From positions 198,345 to 262,344 of the forward strand of contig VZQC01005092.1 of assembly GCA_009823505.1 (NCBI GenBank): a stretch of DNA of 64,000 nucleotides. Direction: 5' to 3'. Made by a program: the position numbers and the translations under genes. Positions 45,915 through 57,042 of this stretch are shown here, piece after piece (position 1 is the first letter of the stretch; each line of letters opens with the position of its first letter). The notes below the pieces were generated by a model. That model saw only the letters and a program-made list of their open reading frames with translations, made no database searches and was not told the DNA's origin. Origin of the DNA: Rhizomys pruinosus (Eukaryota > Chordata > Mammalia > Rodentia > Spalacidae).

Positions 45915-46042
45915 CCTTCCAGTATAGCTCAGGCTGGCCTGAACTTGATATGCAGACCAGGCCGTCCTTGATCTCAGAGAGATCCACTTGCCTCTGCCTC
46001 CCCAGTGATGAGATTAAAGGTGTGGACCACCAAGCCCAGTTC
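45915..46042 (-). mobile_element. B1 SINE, partial
   Basis: ggctggcctgaacttgatat, gagagatccacttgcctctg, atgagattaaaggtgtggac. Confidence 0.85.
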
Positions 46043-46459
46043 TTCCTGAGGATTGATGATACCTGTAATGAGTGCTTTCTCAGGCCATGCAGGCCCTTCA
46101 GATCCTTTGTAGCAGTTCTTTACATGCCTTCTGACCTTACGTGGCATTTTAAATCTAATGTCTCATAATGAAGACTCAAGATTGTCCATGGATTCCTAGA
46201 GCCACTGCATCTTTAGTCTCAGAGCATCAAAAGTCCCTAATCATTTAAACCTCGCAGGCCCTTAGTCAGTGATTGACAGGTACAGGTAAAGCAAAGCCCA
46301 GAGTTACCTTTCTACATCTGCTGAGGCTGCCAGGCCTTGGCTTAAAATCACCCCTTCCTTTTGTTTCTTCTATCTAGACTGCTTCTCTTGTTTCCTCACG
46401 GGCTTGTAGAAATCCCTGCAAAGCTCTATGAGCACTACAAATTGAAGCAGCTTCATTTG
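46043..46459. other. No recognised feature
   Basis: Unique sequence. Confidence 0.4.
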
Positions 46460-46770
46460 ACACATGTGGATGTCTCTTTCTGTAGAGGGGTGTCCTTCTC
46501 TCTAAGGGAGAAGCTTAGTGTGTTGGCAGTTTCCATTTTTCCAGGTGTTATACAAAGTGCTTGTACTAATTCACAGGGACTGTGCTTTTTAACTATACTG
46601 TTATAATGTCCCTTAATGGGCTCTAGAATTAACCTACCAGTTATTTTCAGACTTTGCAACTTTGGTATATGAGTGGAGGGTATGTATTCATATTTTAGAA
46701 TAATATAAAATTAGAGGGAAAATGTGAATTCCTAAACATGTTTTGGAATTAACTTATAGTTTATTTTCAG

Positions 46771-46801
<31 letters not shown>

Positions 46802-46971
46802 TATTTTGGAGCAATACAAATTGGAGGGAACAAAAACAAAAAGACTGGGTCAAAGAACTGACTGAAACAGTAAAATTCTGCCCAAAGTATTAAACCTCTG
46901 CATAGAAAAACTTTAAAAAGACTGAGAAAAAAATGCAAGACATGTATGGCAGAATGCATAAACTCAGGTGG
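46460..46971 (+). mobile_element. L1 3' UTR fragment, truncated at the N
   Basis: From about 46590 it matches the reverse complement of 50830-51200 (taatgggctctagaatta, ggagggtatgtattcatatt, aaaagactgggtcaaagaac). It stops just before its G-rich 3' tract at the N (46972). An (AT)n run at 46771-46798 interrupts it. Confidence 0.8.
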
Positions 46972-46972
46972 N
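46972..46972. other. Single N (sequence gap)
   Basis: It joins an L1 lacking its 3' end to a B2 lacking roughly its first 100 bases. Both halves are truncated at the same base, so sequence has probably been lost in assembly. Confidence 0.7.
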
Positions 46973-47245
46973 TGTCTTTGGCTCCAGTTCCAGGGGAATC
47001 CAACACCCTCTTCTGACCTCTGCGGCATTGCACAACACAGGTACACCAACCTACATGCAGACAGTACACTCATACACATAAAAATAAATAATAAATATCA
47101 GGGCGTGGTGGCGCCCGCCTTTAATCCTAGCACTTGGGATGCAGAGTCAGGCGGATCTTTGTGAGTTCAAGGCCAGCCTGGTCTACAGAGAGAGTTCCAG
47201 GACAGCTGGGGCTACAGGGAGACCCTGTCTCAAAAAGACAAAAAA
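46973..47245 (+). mobile_element. B2 SINE (5' missing) followed by B1 SINE
   Basis: 46973-47097 is the B2 3' half, without internal duplication, with an (AAAT)n tail. 47098-47245 is a full B1 (cagggcgtggtggcgcccgc to gtctcaaaaagac). No target duplication is visible between them. Confidence 0.9.
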
Positions 47246-47505
47246 TAAAAAAAAGAAGTTGTTTTTAATTATTTCCACTATGGCCTCAGGTTTTGATTCC
47301 ACCAAGAAATGAAAACAAACAAAAATGAACAACTGTTAGCACACAGACATATACTCTTCTATAATATACAATGCATACATGAATATACAAAAATAGTTTT
47401 ATATGCATTAATTCACTAAATATCTTTAAGCATCTGCTATGAGTCAAGTATAAATGGTACCACAACTTACAAATCATACTAAAGCACTCCTTAACTGGTT
47501 TTTAT
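47246..47505. other. No recognised feature
   Basis: AT-rich unique sequence. Confidence 0.4.
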
Positions 47506-48060
47506 CAATTCTTGGGTTATTGTAGATATCTTTCTATGTTCAAAAACATAAATCTCCTTGATCCAGCATGATATTCCTTTAGAAAGCACCATCATATTTT
47601 ATTAAACTAATTTTCTACTAACCAACCTTTGGGCTATTTCTACTTTTTATATTTTATAAAAAATGCCTTCAGTGAACATCCTTGGACATGTGTCTTCTTG
47701 CAGTCACCTGATTCTTTCCTTAGGATAAATATCCATAAGTTGAATTTCTTCTTCAAAAGTAGCCATTTAAAATTTTGATATATACTTCCAGATTGTCCTC
47801 CAGAAACCTTATGCCAATTTGTTTTCACCAGCAGTATATGAGTATTTTGATTTCCCCACACTACCAATCTTCTCTTTAAAAGAAAAAAGTTTGATGACTA
47901 TTTATAAACGACCCTCCATAGAGCCCATATAACTTTCTTATAAAGTTTTATACATAGATCAGGACATTTGGTGAATTTTTGAGACATAGTCTAAAATAGT
48001 ATTTATTTCATTAATTCACCCACCTCCCCTTTGAAACTGATTATCACAAAGTGAAATATG
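47506..48060 (-). mobile_element. Old L1M 3' region (reverse)
   Basis: cagtgaacatccttggacat, attgtcctccagaaacctta, ccagcagtatatgagtattt are the reversed ancient L1 end. A similar stretch resumes after the SINE/LTR block, to about 49190. Confidence 0.8.
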
Positions 48061-48140
48061 TTTGAAGTAAGAGATCTATCTGAAGGTAAAACCCAAAGGA
48101 GGTTAGCCCTAAATATGATGATCTGAGTTCGATTCCTAGG

Positions 48141-48807
48141 TGTAGGAAGATCCAGTTTGAATTGGGGGCTAGTTCTCAGCTAGCACCCCTCAGGGCACCA
48201 CGTGGATGGGAGTCAGGAGATTTCTCTGACCCCACCCAAGGAGCAGCAGACAACATGGCCCATTTGCATGATGCTGGGTGGGGCAACAAGTGTGCAGTGG
48301 CGCAGAATTGGGGGCTTGTGATTGGCTCTGGGAGCTGACATCATTTTGCTTATAAAGGCAAGCTGTAGCAGGAAATAAATGAAATTCTCCATTACCATCA
48401 TTGCAGAATTCCCAGCCGTCGTTTCATTTTTTTGTGAGCATACAGGCCAAAGCAGGCCTGCATTTCGTTTGGGTGATCAGTGAGTTGGATAATGGTTCTT
48501 GGACCACCAACCTGGATAGCTGGTGTGGTGAAGTGAATTGTGAGTGGACATAGGCTGAAGATAGGCCATCAGCCATCAGCCTGAAATTCCCGTCCAGGGG
48601 CCAGCAGTCTCTGGGCAGGTGGAAAATCATGGCCACGAGTGGGAAATGTTCCATTGTCCCAGGCTAAGGATCTGAGTTGGAGGGACCTCTCAGGTCGGGT
48701 TACAAAAGTAGCTGGCTGACCTCTGCATAGGGAGCTCAGTTTCCTACAGTGCTCTTTCCTTAGCAGGGCCGCGGTGTACCTGCTTGTGGCAAAGAAAGGT
48801 TCCTACA
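48141..48807 (+). mobile_element. Solo LTR, 667 bp, ERVK-like, 6-bp TSD
   Basis: Begins TGTAGGAA and ends TTCCTACA, perfect 8-bp inverted termini. Flanked by CCTAGG at 48135-48140 and 48808-48813. A 6-bp duplication is typical of ERVK (class II) elements. ATTGG (48321-48325), TATAAA (48351-48356) and AATAAA (48374-48379) place the promoter in plus orientation. No internal viral region or coding frame, so it is a recombined solo LTR. Confidence 0.93.
48340..48380 (+). promoter_or_regulatory. LTR core promoter and poly(A) signal
   Basis: TATAAA at 48351 with an upstream ATTGG (inverted CCAAT) and AATAAA at 48374. Present in sequence; activity is unknown. Confidence 0.6.
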
Positions 48808-49213
48808 CCTAGGACCCACATGGTTGATGGAGAGAACAACTCTCAAAAGTTGTCCTTTAACCTCCACATCTATGCTACAGCATGTGCATGCCGCCCTTCT
48901 CCCAAAATAAGAAGATAAACATAAACCCAAAGGTATTTTGGTCTCAAATATCAACATGATTTTCCCTAAAGTCTTCTATCACTGTGTATATGCACAGCAA
49001 AATGTTTGTCATTCATTAAAAATTCCCTAGTTTGATTTTGAGGGAATATGCAAACATGTCCACGTATGTTTTTGACACACCATGCTCATAACAATGAATA
49101 ATTGCCAGCTGTGTGTTTCCTTTAAGTCTCTGTTCATATGCTATTTTTTGTAAAATTAGGAATTGCTTAATTTTTGAAAATAATTTAGGATGTTGAGGTC
49201 CATTTTAGGTCTC

Positions 49214-49225
49214 TGTGTGTGTGTA

Positions 49226-49274
<49 letters not shown>
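49214..49274 (+). repeat. (TG)n microsatellite
   Basis: About 29 TG units with TATG and TGCG breaks at the left. Confidence 0.97.
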
Positions 49275-49277
<3 letters not shown>

Positions 49278-49730
49278 TAAGGGGAAACAGGAAAACCCAG
49301 CCAATGCTGGGCTCTTTCAGCAAACCTTTCCTTGGAAGCTGAGTCCACCCAGTTCCTGAGTCATCTCTGACTAGGGCAGGGTGGGTTCTGAAGGCTGACT
49401 CTGTTGTAGACCTAGGTGTGGCTTACTTAGAGCCATGTGGCCCAGTTTTCAATTTTTCATCTTCTGCCTGATGCTACATGAAATAGACAAGAAGTAAAAT
49501 AGTCACACCTGTTTTCCAATCTCCTTTCTCACCTTTTAGTATTAGTTTAGTATTAATTAATTTAAATGGCAATAGTCACAGGCATATGGACTTCACAAGT
49601 CTGTGAGCCCATTCTGGCTTATAGATTTTCCATTTCATGAAGACTGGAATAAGTAAGTCTTTGGATTGTGGGCATGTAGACGCTTCTTTATCTTGGCTGA
49701 AATGTTTGCTTTCTTTTTAAAAAATTAAAA
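49275..49730. other. No recognised feature
   Basis: Unique sequence. Confidence 0.4.
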
Positions 49731-49731
49731 A

Positions 49732-49948
49732 TGGGGCTGGAGGGATGGCTCAGTGGGCAAGAACACTAGCTGTTCTTGCAGAAGACCCAGGTTCAAATTC
49801 TAGCACCTGCATGGCAGCTAACAACTGTCCATAATTACAGTTCCAGGGGATCTGATGCCCTCTTCTGTCCTCCATGGGCAATACATGGAATGGGTGCACT
49901 CACATACATGCAGGCAATGCTCATACATATAAAATAAAATGTTAAAAA
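49732..49948 (+). mobile_element. Older B2 SINE
   Basis: ggggctggagggatggctca to the tail. Flanks attaaaaatg and gttaaaaata may be a decayed target duplication. Confidence 0.88.
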
Positions 49949-50387
49949 TATTTTCTTAATTCTTTGAGACTTTCATACTATGTATTATGATCATATTCCC
50001 TCCTAATTGCTCCCAGATTGTCCTCTACCTCCCTACACATCCAAATTTATGTTCTTTATATTTTCCCCTCATGGAGTACAATTTGCATTGTGCAATTGAC
50101 CCTGGAGCATGGTCAATCTCCCTTAAAGAAAGCTGACTCTTCCTGTCCCAGCAGCTATCAAATACCAGTAGCTCCTCAGCCAGGGATGAGACTTCATGCC
50201 CACTTCCCCACTCCATGCTGAGATTTTCTTTTTCTGTCTTGAGCTGGAGCAAATTTGGTGCATGCTGTCACAATTTCCTGTGAGTTCATATATCAACTTA
50301 CCCTGTTGTGTCTGGAAAATACTGTTTAGCTGTATTCATCCACCACCTCTGGGTCCTGCACTCTTTCTGCCCCTTCTTCTCCTGAGC

Positions 50388-50390
<3 letters not shown>
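49949..50390. other. No recognised feature
   Basis: Unique sequence with short frames. Confidence 0.4.

Positions 50391-50431
<41 letters not shown>
50391..50431 (+). repeat. (TG)n microsatellite
   Basis: About 20 uninterrupted TG units. Confidence 0.97.
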
Positions 50432-50432
<1 letters not shown>

Positions 50433-50714
50433 TATTGATATCCTTAGGGCTGAGCATTATGCAGTCTTATTCTCTGCATGTAGACTATTTGTGGGTCTTT
50501 TGTGTTAATCACCATCTAATGCAAAAAAACCACTTCTCTGATGAGGGTTGAGAAACAAACATAATATTCAAAAGACTCCTATGGGTATAGCAACAAATCA
50601 TTAGGAGTTATTACAATATTATATCCATTTAGTAGAAGAGTAATCGTAGGTTCCCCCTTATGGTTTGTGACCCTTCTAAACACAGGTTCCTAGCTCTGTG
50701 TTTGGACTCCATCT
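50432..50714. other. No recognised feature
   Basis: Unique sequence. Confidence 0.4.
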
Positions 50715-51465
50715 TTTTTTAATAAAATATTTTTATTGGTGTTTTGTGTGTTTCACACATCATTTCTCAGTCCAATTTAGACACACTCCCTTTTCCATGC
50801 CCCCCACCCCACCCCAGTTCATGCATTCTGCCATACATGTCTTGCATCTTTTTCTCAGTCTTTTAAAAGCTTTTCTCTGCAGAGGTTTATTATTTGGGCA
50901 GAGGTTAACTGTTTCAGTCAGGTCTTTGATCCAGTCTTTTTGTTGTTGTTGTTCCTTCCCATTTGTATTGGTTCAAATATATGCCTATATATACATCACA
51001 TATATACCAAAATTATGACCTTTGAAAATAAACTGTATGCTAATTCCAAAATATATTTAGGAGTTTACATTTTGCCTTTTAATTTTGTGTTACTCTAATA
51101 TATGGATACATACCCTCCATATATATACCACAATTACAAAGTCTGAAAATACATGGTCAGGTAATTCTAGAGCCCATTAAAGAATTCACATTACAACAGC
51201 ATAGTTGCCTTCAGATAAAAAGAAATATAACATTATCTTTTCTCAACTTGCCTTTCAACTATGGATTTCATGCTAGCATTCACAAATGGGGGATACCATT
51301 TGTCCTTTGTTATTCTGGGACTGTGCTACTTCACTTAGCATAATGGCTTCAAGTACCATCCATTTACCTGCAAAGTTCAAGATGCCATCTTTCTTTACCA
51401 CTGCATAGAATTCCATTGTGTAGATGTATCACATTTACTCTATTCATCTTTTGAAGCAGTGCCTT
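50715..51465 (-). mobile_element. L1 3' UTR end (reverse)
   Basis: T-rich tail at 50717-50740, then the reversed 3' end with a C-rich tract (50800-50816). It shares the terminal block with 28824-29132 and 63480-63640, and the upstream block with 46590-46971. 51300-51440 carries the L1 words ttccattgtgtagatgtatc and cttcacttagcataatgg. Confidence 0.82.
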
Positions 51466-51965
51466 AAATCCAATCAGGGTGGTTGGTGACACCCACAACA
51501 TTCATGTCACTATTGTACTAGTAGGCAGATCTTGCCAGGCCAGTTGTCATTATAGCTTGCAGGGTTCACAGCTTGGTAAGACCAATTATGACTTTTCTCC
51601 CCCAGTAGCATGCATAGCACCTTCCAGGCCTGTGAAAGCTAGCCAGTACAAATGAAGATTCCAGGTCAGTCCCCACTTGAGTTCTTCATGTTGTATGACT
51701 CAAGCCTGTGTTGTCTTCAGCAATAGGGTCTTACTATCAAGTTCTGAAGGGTAGCAAAAAGCAATTACAGGTAACAGCCTGTAATGTTTGGAGGATCTAT
51801 AGGATCCAACTTCTCAACAATCTGAAGAGACGCAACCCATTTCTGATATTGAACATATTTGCTAGGAACAGCTGTCTAGTTGGGTTCTTGTCCCACAATT
51901 AGAGGGTGACTACATTGAAACTTTTTATGTGTATATATTATAGAGATCCTGTATAGTAGTATATT
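51466..51965 (-). mobile_element. Lx-like L1 3' UTR fragment (reverse)
   Basis: gcagggttcacagcttggta, agtagcatgcatagcacctt, agcaatagggtcttactatc. Same block as 38620-39010 and, in the other orientation, as part of 61080-61300. Confidence 0.8.
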
Positions 51966-52099
51966 TCCTTATGGCTTTTCAAAAGATCTTTAGTGTTAGT
52001 TATCCCTCTCCATATTCCCCCTTCTATACTACCCACATATCCTTCAACCTGTTAATCTTTCCTGTTCCATTTTTGTACTTTCTTTATATCTCTATAGTC

Positions 52100-52934
52100 T
52101 AGCTCAGCTCCTTTCCTTTGAAAGATCCATCTCCATGGCTCCTTACTAATTTCCTAATCTCAAGGGGTATTCCAAATGGAATATACACATCTAAATATGC
52201 AAAGCTAACATCCATATATGAGAGAAAACAGGGTATGTTTGTCTTCCTGGGTCTGGATTTATCCACTCAGGATTATTGTTTCTGGCTCCACTTGTTTACC
52301 TGTGAGTTCCATAATCTCACTTTTCTTAATAGCTGAATTATATTACATTGTGTAAATGCACCACATTTTTATTATCCATTCATCAGTGATAGACATGTAG
52401 GCAGTTTTCATTTTCTGGCTATTGAATATACAGCAGCAATGAATGGATGAGCAAGTGTCCTCTATGGTAAGATATAGAGTCCTTTGAGTATATGTCCAAG
52501 GGTGGTACAGCTTGGTCTTGTGGTAGATCTATTTCTAGCTTTTTGAAACTCCACACTGATTTTCATAGTGTCTGCACCAGCTTTCACTCCCATGAATATG
52601 TGAATATGTGTTCCCTCCCCCTCTCCATATCCACACCACCATTATCTTTTCGTCTTAGTCATTCTACCTGGGACAAGATGAAGGTCTTAAAGTAGGTTTA
52701 ATTTGCGTTTCTCTGATGGCTAAAGATGGCGAAAATTTTCAAAAGGTTTCTCACCCCTTTGTAGTTTATCTTTTCAGAATTATCTGTTGAGTTCCATCCC
52801 CCATTTTTAATTGAGTTGATTTTTTTCTTGACGTTTATTTTTTTGCCAATTCTGTGTATATTCTAGATAACAATTCCTGTTATTTTGTTGTTGAGTATTG
52901 CTTTCTTAGACCTCTTTTGGTTAACTGTTCTGGA

Positions 52935-52935
<1 letters not shown>
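52100..52935 (-). mobile_element. L1 3' region (reverse), another copy
   Basis: catatatgagagaaaacagg, tttattatccattcatcagt, gtatatgtccaagggtggta, ttctctgatggctaaagatg. It overlaps in content with 51300-51440, so more than one L1 is present here. Confidence 0.8.

Positions 52936-52937
<2 letters not shown>

Positions 52938-52971
<34 letters not shown>
52938..52971 (+). repeat. (ATT)n microsatellite
   Basis: About eleven ATT units, then ATC units. Confidence 0.97.
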
Positions 52972-52972
<1 letters not shown>

Positions 52973-52983
52973 CATCATCTTTT

Positions 52984-53119
52984 GTGGGCAGGGTCTTCCT
53001 GTACCCCAGCTGTCCTGGAATTCACTCTGTAGACCAGGCTGGCCTTGAACTCACAGAGATCTGCTTGCCTCTGACTCACAAGTGCTGGTATTAAAGGTAT
53101 GCACCACCACACCTGGCTT
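52984..53119 (-). mobile_element. B1 SINE
   Basis: Reversed B1, gggcagggtcttcctgtacc to ccaccacacctggc, inserted in the L1 cluster. Confidence 0.92.
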
Positions 53120-53787
53120 TTTATTATTTCTTAAACCCTCTTGGGCATGTTTAATATTCTTTTCAGACCAAAGTACCCCTAGTAGCCTCTGTAGAACTGG
53201 TTTAGTGGACATAAATTGCTTAAATCTGCTTTTAGCATGGGAAATTTTTCTTTTTCCTTCAGTTACAACTGATACTTTTGCTGAGTTATAGGACATTAAA
53301 CCAAGTCTTTCTGGCTTTCATAATCTCCATTGAAAAGTAAGCTGTTATTCTGATGGGTCATCTTTTATATATGACTTGATCTTTCTCTCTTGTAACTTTC
53401 AATATCTTTTCTTTGTTCTGTACTTTTAGTATTTTGATTATTATATGAGTGTGGAGTTTCTTTTCTGATGCTGTCTACTGTTGCCACTTGCACCTCTATA
53501 GGTCATACTTTCTTTAGATTTGGGAGTTTTCTTCTGTGATTTTGTTAAAAGTGTTTTATTTGCCTTTGACCTAGGTTTCTTCTCCTTCTTCTATACCTAT
53601 GATTCATAGGTTTGGACTTCTGTAGTGTCCCAGAAGTCCTACATGTTTCGTTCCTGAGTTATTTTAGTTTTAACATTTTCTTGAATCATGCATTTTCTCT
53701 ACCTTAGCTTGGAGATCTTATATCTCTCTTCCACTCAACCCAATCTATTGGTGAGACTTTTCTCTGAGATTTTTGACTTTCTGAATT

Positions 53788-54013
53788 AAAAAAAAATTTA
53801 ATTTATTCTTGTATGTGTATGAATGTACTGTCTGCATGTAGGTCAGTGCACCTGTGTTGTGCAATGCCTTGGAGGTCAGAAGAGAGCATCAGATTCCCCT
53901 GGAACTGGAGTCAAAGATGGTTCTCAGCCACCATGTGGGTGCTGGGGGTCGAACCCAGGTCCTCTGCAAGAGCAGTCAGCACTCTTAACCCCTGGGCCAT
54001 CTCTCCAGCCCCA
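53788..54013 (-). mobile_element. B2 SINE with 13-bp TSD
   Basis: Reversed B2, no internal duplication. Target duplication gactttctgaatt (53775-53787) and gactttctgagtt (54014-54026). Confidence 0.95.
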
Positions 54014-54050
54014 GACTTTCTGAGTTTTTAATTTTGAGTTTTATTTCAGT

Positions 54051-54290
54051 TTGATTTTTCTTCAGAAATTCATTTTATTGAATTTTAATTTCATATGTAG
54101 AATTTTCAGTATTTTGCTCAGTATTTGATTTGTTCAATATTTGATTTTTCTTCAGAAAATTTCAGCATTTTGTTCAGTATTTGATTTGTTCAGTATTTGA
54201 TTTGTTCAATATTTGATTTTTCTTCAGAAATTCATTTTATTGAATTTTAATTTCAAATGTGGAATTTTCAGTATTTTGTTCAATATTTTT
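54051..54290. repeat. Local tandem duplication in the L1 relic
   Basis: ttgatttttcttcagaaa starts at 54051, 54141 and 54213. The outer copies continue identically through cattttattgaattttaat. Spacing 90 and 72 bp with gatttgttcagtattt fillers. Confidence 0.9.
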
Positions 54291-54879
54291 ATTTTTGTGG
54301 TCTTCATTCATTCTTTCTTTGAGTTCCATGAACATATTTATAATTGCTTTTTTGAGATCATTTTCATGTGCATCAGCTAAGATGCTTTTTTCAGGAAACA
54401 TTATGATTGGAGAATTAATTTCTGGAGCAACATATTGTCTTGGTTAACCATGGTGTTGATGTTTTCATACTGGGAGTTACATTGTTTATTGATGGTGTTT
54501 CCTCTTATGGATATCTGAGTTTGCCTTTGAGTGGGTGTATGGATCTTTGCAGTTGCCCAGACTTGTCAGGTTGTGGCCCACCTGAGTGTTACTTGGTGCT
54601 CAGACTCTCTGTGTTGATGTGTGAATTGGGGGGCGGGGGGGGTCTGAAGTGGTTTCAGTTTAGCTAGAGATAGGTGCAAATGTGAGCCTAGGAGCACACC
54701 TGTGATTTTAGATTCTCACTGCTGACCTTCTGAAGTCTTCAGAGGGCTCACCAGGTTCTATAGATGGTCATTGGGCAGCAGCAGTTGGGGTCGCATTGTG
54801 ACTGTGTGGTGCTCCATAGAGTTGGGCAGAGGACACCACACTGTTCTCAGTTGGAGGCAGACAGGGTTCTTATCTGGGA

Positions 54880-55500
54880 CCAGGGGCACAAGGTACCCCA
54901 GTGTCCCAGAGTGTCTTGGTAGGTGGGCTGGCTCTGGGGGTCCTTATGTGGGGTCATGGTCCCTAGACACAGTGTGGTGCCAGGACTGAGCTGTGGGCAG
55001 GTAATTGGCTTGCTGGGAGACTGGGTCTAGGGTTCCTTACCTGTGGTTCTAGGTGGAAGTCACCGGGTCCTGGAACAGCATGGAGGGTGGCATGTCTGCT
55101 AAAGTAGAGGGCTGGCAATTAGGTCTGGAGATCCCTATGTGCAGTTCCTAGATGGATTCCACAGGGTCACTGAGTGGTGCTGAGGTAGCATGGTCACTAA
55201 ACTAGATGGTGGATGGACTGGGTCTGGGGGTCCATACCTTTGACTGTGGAATGGCAGATAGGGGTTGGGAAGGCTGGAATGTGGGAAACTCACTTGACTC
55301 TAGGTGGTTGTGTGGACTGTGTAAGCCATGGTTAGGCTAGGCTTAGAAGTATTGGATGGTGGAGATGGAGAAGGAAGGGTAGGCCCTAGGAAACTTCAGC
55401 TAGGTCTGGGACTGGGGGATAGTGGAGAGGAAGAATGATGGCGAGGATGAGATGGGAATTCAGCTGGAGCACACCAGGTAAACTTGGGACTGCTTAGTAC
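54880..55500 (-). repeat. Degenerate tandem monomers, probable L1 5' UTR promoter
   Basis: The phrase ggtctgggggtcc (with variants) recurs near 54930, 55024, 55122 and 55220, spacing 94-98 bp, each followed by a cctatgtg/cttacctgtgg-type string. G+C-rich compared with flanks. It lies at the 5' end of the minus-strand L1, where rodent L1s carry tandem promoter monomers. Confidence 0.7.
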
Positions 55501-55509
55501 TGTTAGACT

Positions 55510-55607
55510 ATTTTATTTATTATTTTATGTGTATGAGTGTATTGCCTACAGGCCCTCTGCAAGAGCAGTCAGTGGTCTTAACCACTGAGCAATCTTTCCA
55601 ACCTCAG
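55510..55607 (-). mobile_element. B2 SINE with internal deletion (reverse)
   Basis: Tail part tgtatgagtgtattgcctac is joined directly to the head part ccctctgcaagagcagtcag, missing about 100 bases. Confidence 0.8.
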
Positions 55608-55920
55608 CATTGGCTGTTCCTGCAGAGGACCCAGATTTGATTTCCAGCATGTATATGGCGGCTAACAACCATCTGTAACTTCAATTCCAGGGGATCTTCT
55701 TCTGAACTTGTTGGGCATGGCACTTACATGGCAGGCAATACATGATACACATAAAAATAAGAATAATAGCCAATAGTGGTGGGGCACTCCTTTAATCTCA
55801 GGAGGAAGAGGATGGTGAATCTCTGTAAATTCAAAGACAGGCTGGTCTACATAGCAAGTTTCAGGCCACCTGGGGCTACAGGGAGACTCTGTGTCAAAAA
55901 GACCAAAAAAAAAAAAAAAA
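55608..55920 (+). mobile_element. B2 SINE (head truncated) followed by B1 SINE
   Basis: 55608-55765 B2 (ttcctgcagaggacccagat to tail). 55775-55905 diverged B1 (ggtggggcactcctttaatc, caggctggtctacatagcaa) and a long A tail. Head-to-head with the reversed B2 to the left. Confidence 0.85.
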
Positions 55921-56780
55921 ACCCAACAAATAAATAAGTAAATTTTAAAAATTCAGGTGGGAACAAAATGTGAACAATCAGCTTTGACACCATAATCCAG
56001 GAGTCATTTTGTGTCTCCAAACTGAGCATTGACATTTGTCCACTGTACCTGTTGAATGGAGCATCAAATGGACTTCTCCCAACCTGCAATCAGTCAAGCT
56101 CATGTGAAAGAAATGAATAATGCGAGCAGATGATGGTACAGGTTTCTTATTGTGACAACAAATTCCAACCCACAAAAGCTTCCATTGGCAAGATTTTCAT
56201 TTTAGAGATTCTTTTTCGAGGTGCTCAAAGTAATTACCACCAGGGGAGATGCCTTTTTGCCTCTCTGTGTGGTCCTTCTCATATGCCTTTAGGTCAGTTT
56301 GGCAGAAGATGCAGTGAGCATGATAAAGTGAAGGCAAGTAGAGGCATAGCTATGATTTCATAAAGTAAGAAAATGACTGCTTAGTGTTGACATCCAAAGA
56401 AGGAATTGTTTGTTTTGGTTTAAGCTTGTATCCTTGATGGATAATTTTTTAGAAGAAACAACAGTTACGATTCTCTGTAACAGAATAACAGAAATTGCTG
56501 TGGTGTGTAAAAGAATGAATTTCGTACAGAGAATTAGAGGTTTACATTATTATTGGAAAGCTTAAAGGAGTGTTTGCTAAGCTGCACCTATGAGTGATTC
56601 AGGTAACAGTATAATACTGACCTTACCAGAGTAGCTCTGCCTATCATACCACTCCGTGAATTCTGAGCAAAAGAACAGAAGATTGCAGTTGGGAACAGGA
56701 TAACCAGGAAACCAGAATGGAGAAGGGGCTATGCTCCATGAGCATTGTTGCCAGTGCCTTGCTACCCCTGTGTGGACCTT
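55921..56780. other. No recognised feature
   Basis: Unique sequence; short frames only. Confidence 0.4.
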
Positions 56781-56796
56781 GGAATCTCACATTCTT

Positions 56797-57026
56797 TTTA
56801 TTTTATTTATTTATTATTTTTATTTATATGTATGTTTTCCTGAATGTATGTAAATGTACCATGTGTGTGCAGTGGCCCACAGAGTCCAGAAGAGGGTCTT
56901 AGATCCCCTGGAACTGAAGTTATATAGATAGTTGTTAGCCAGTCATGTGGGTGCTAGGAATTGAATTCGGGTCCTCTGGAAAAACATCAAGTGTTTTTTA
57001 ACCCCAGAGCCATCTCTCCAGTCCTG
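56797..57026 (-). mobile_element. Older B2 SINE with 16-bp TSD
   Basis: Target duplication ggaatctcacattctt (56781-56796) and ggaacctcacattctt (57027-57042). Confidence 0.92.
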
Positions 57027-57042
57027 GGAACCTCACATTCTT

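Larger units (their letters stand above)
48100..48922 (+). mobile_element. Old tRNA-derived SINE split by a solo LTR
   Basis: Head part 48100-48134 (gatgatctgagttcgattc) continues at 48814 (acccacatggttgatggaga) after the LTR. Target duplication aaacccaaagg at 48089-48099 and 48923-48933 brackets the SINE. Confidence 0.85.
53120..54880 (-). mobile_element. L1 5' part with ORF1-region relic (reverse), split by B2
   Basis: Words such as ctttctggctttcataatct, gattattatatgagtgtgg and ttctcctttttctatacct-like strings match reversed rodent L1 upstream of ORF2. 54300-54450 corresponds to the ORF1/5' region. All frames are broken. ORF2 is largely missing between this and 52.9 kb. Confidence 0.65.

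Noticed and set aside
48141..48807. Complete endogenous retrovirus
   Set aside because: Only one LTR is present, with no internal viral region between matching target sites.
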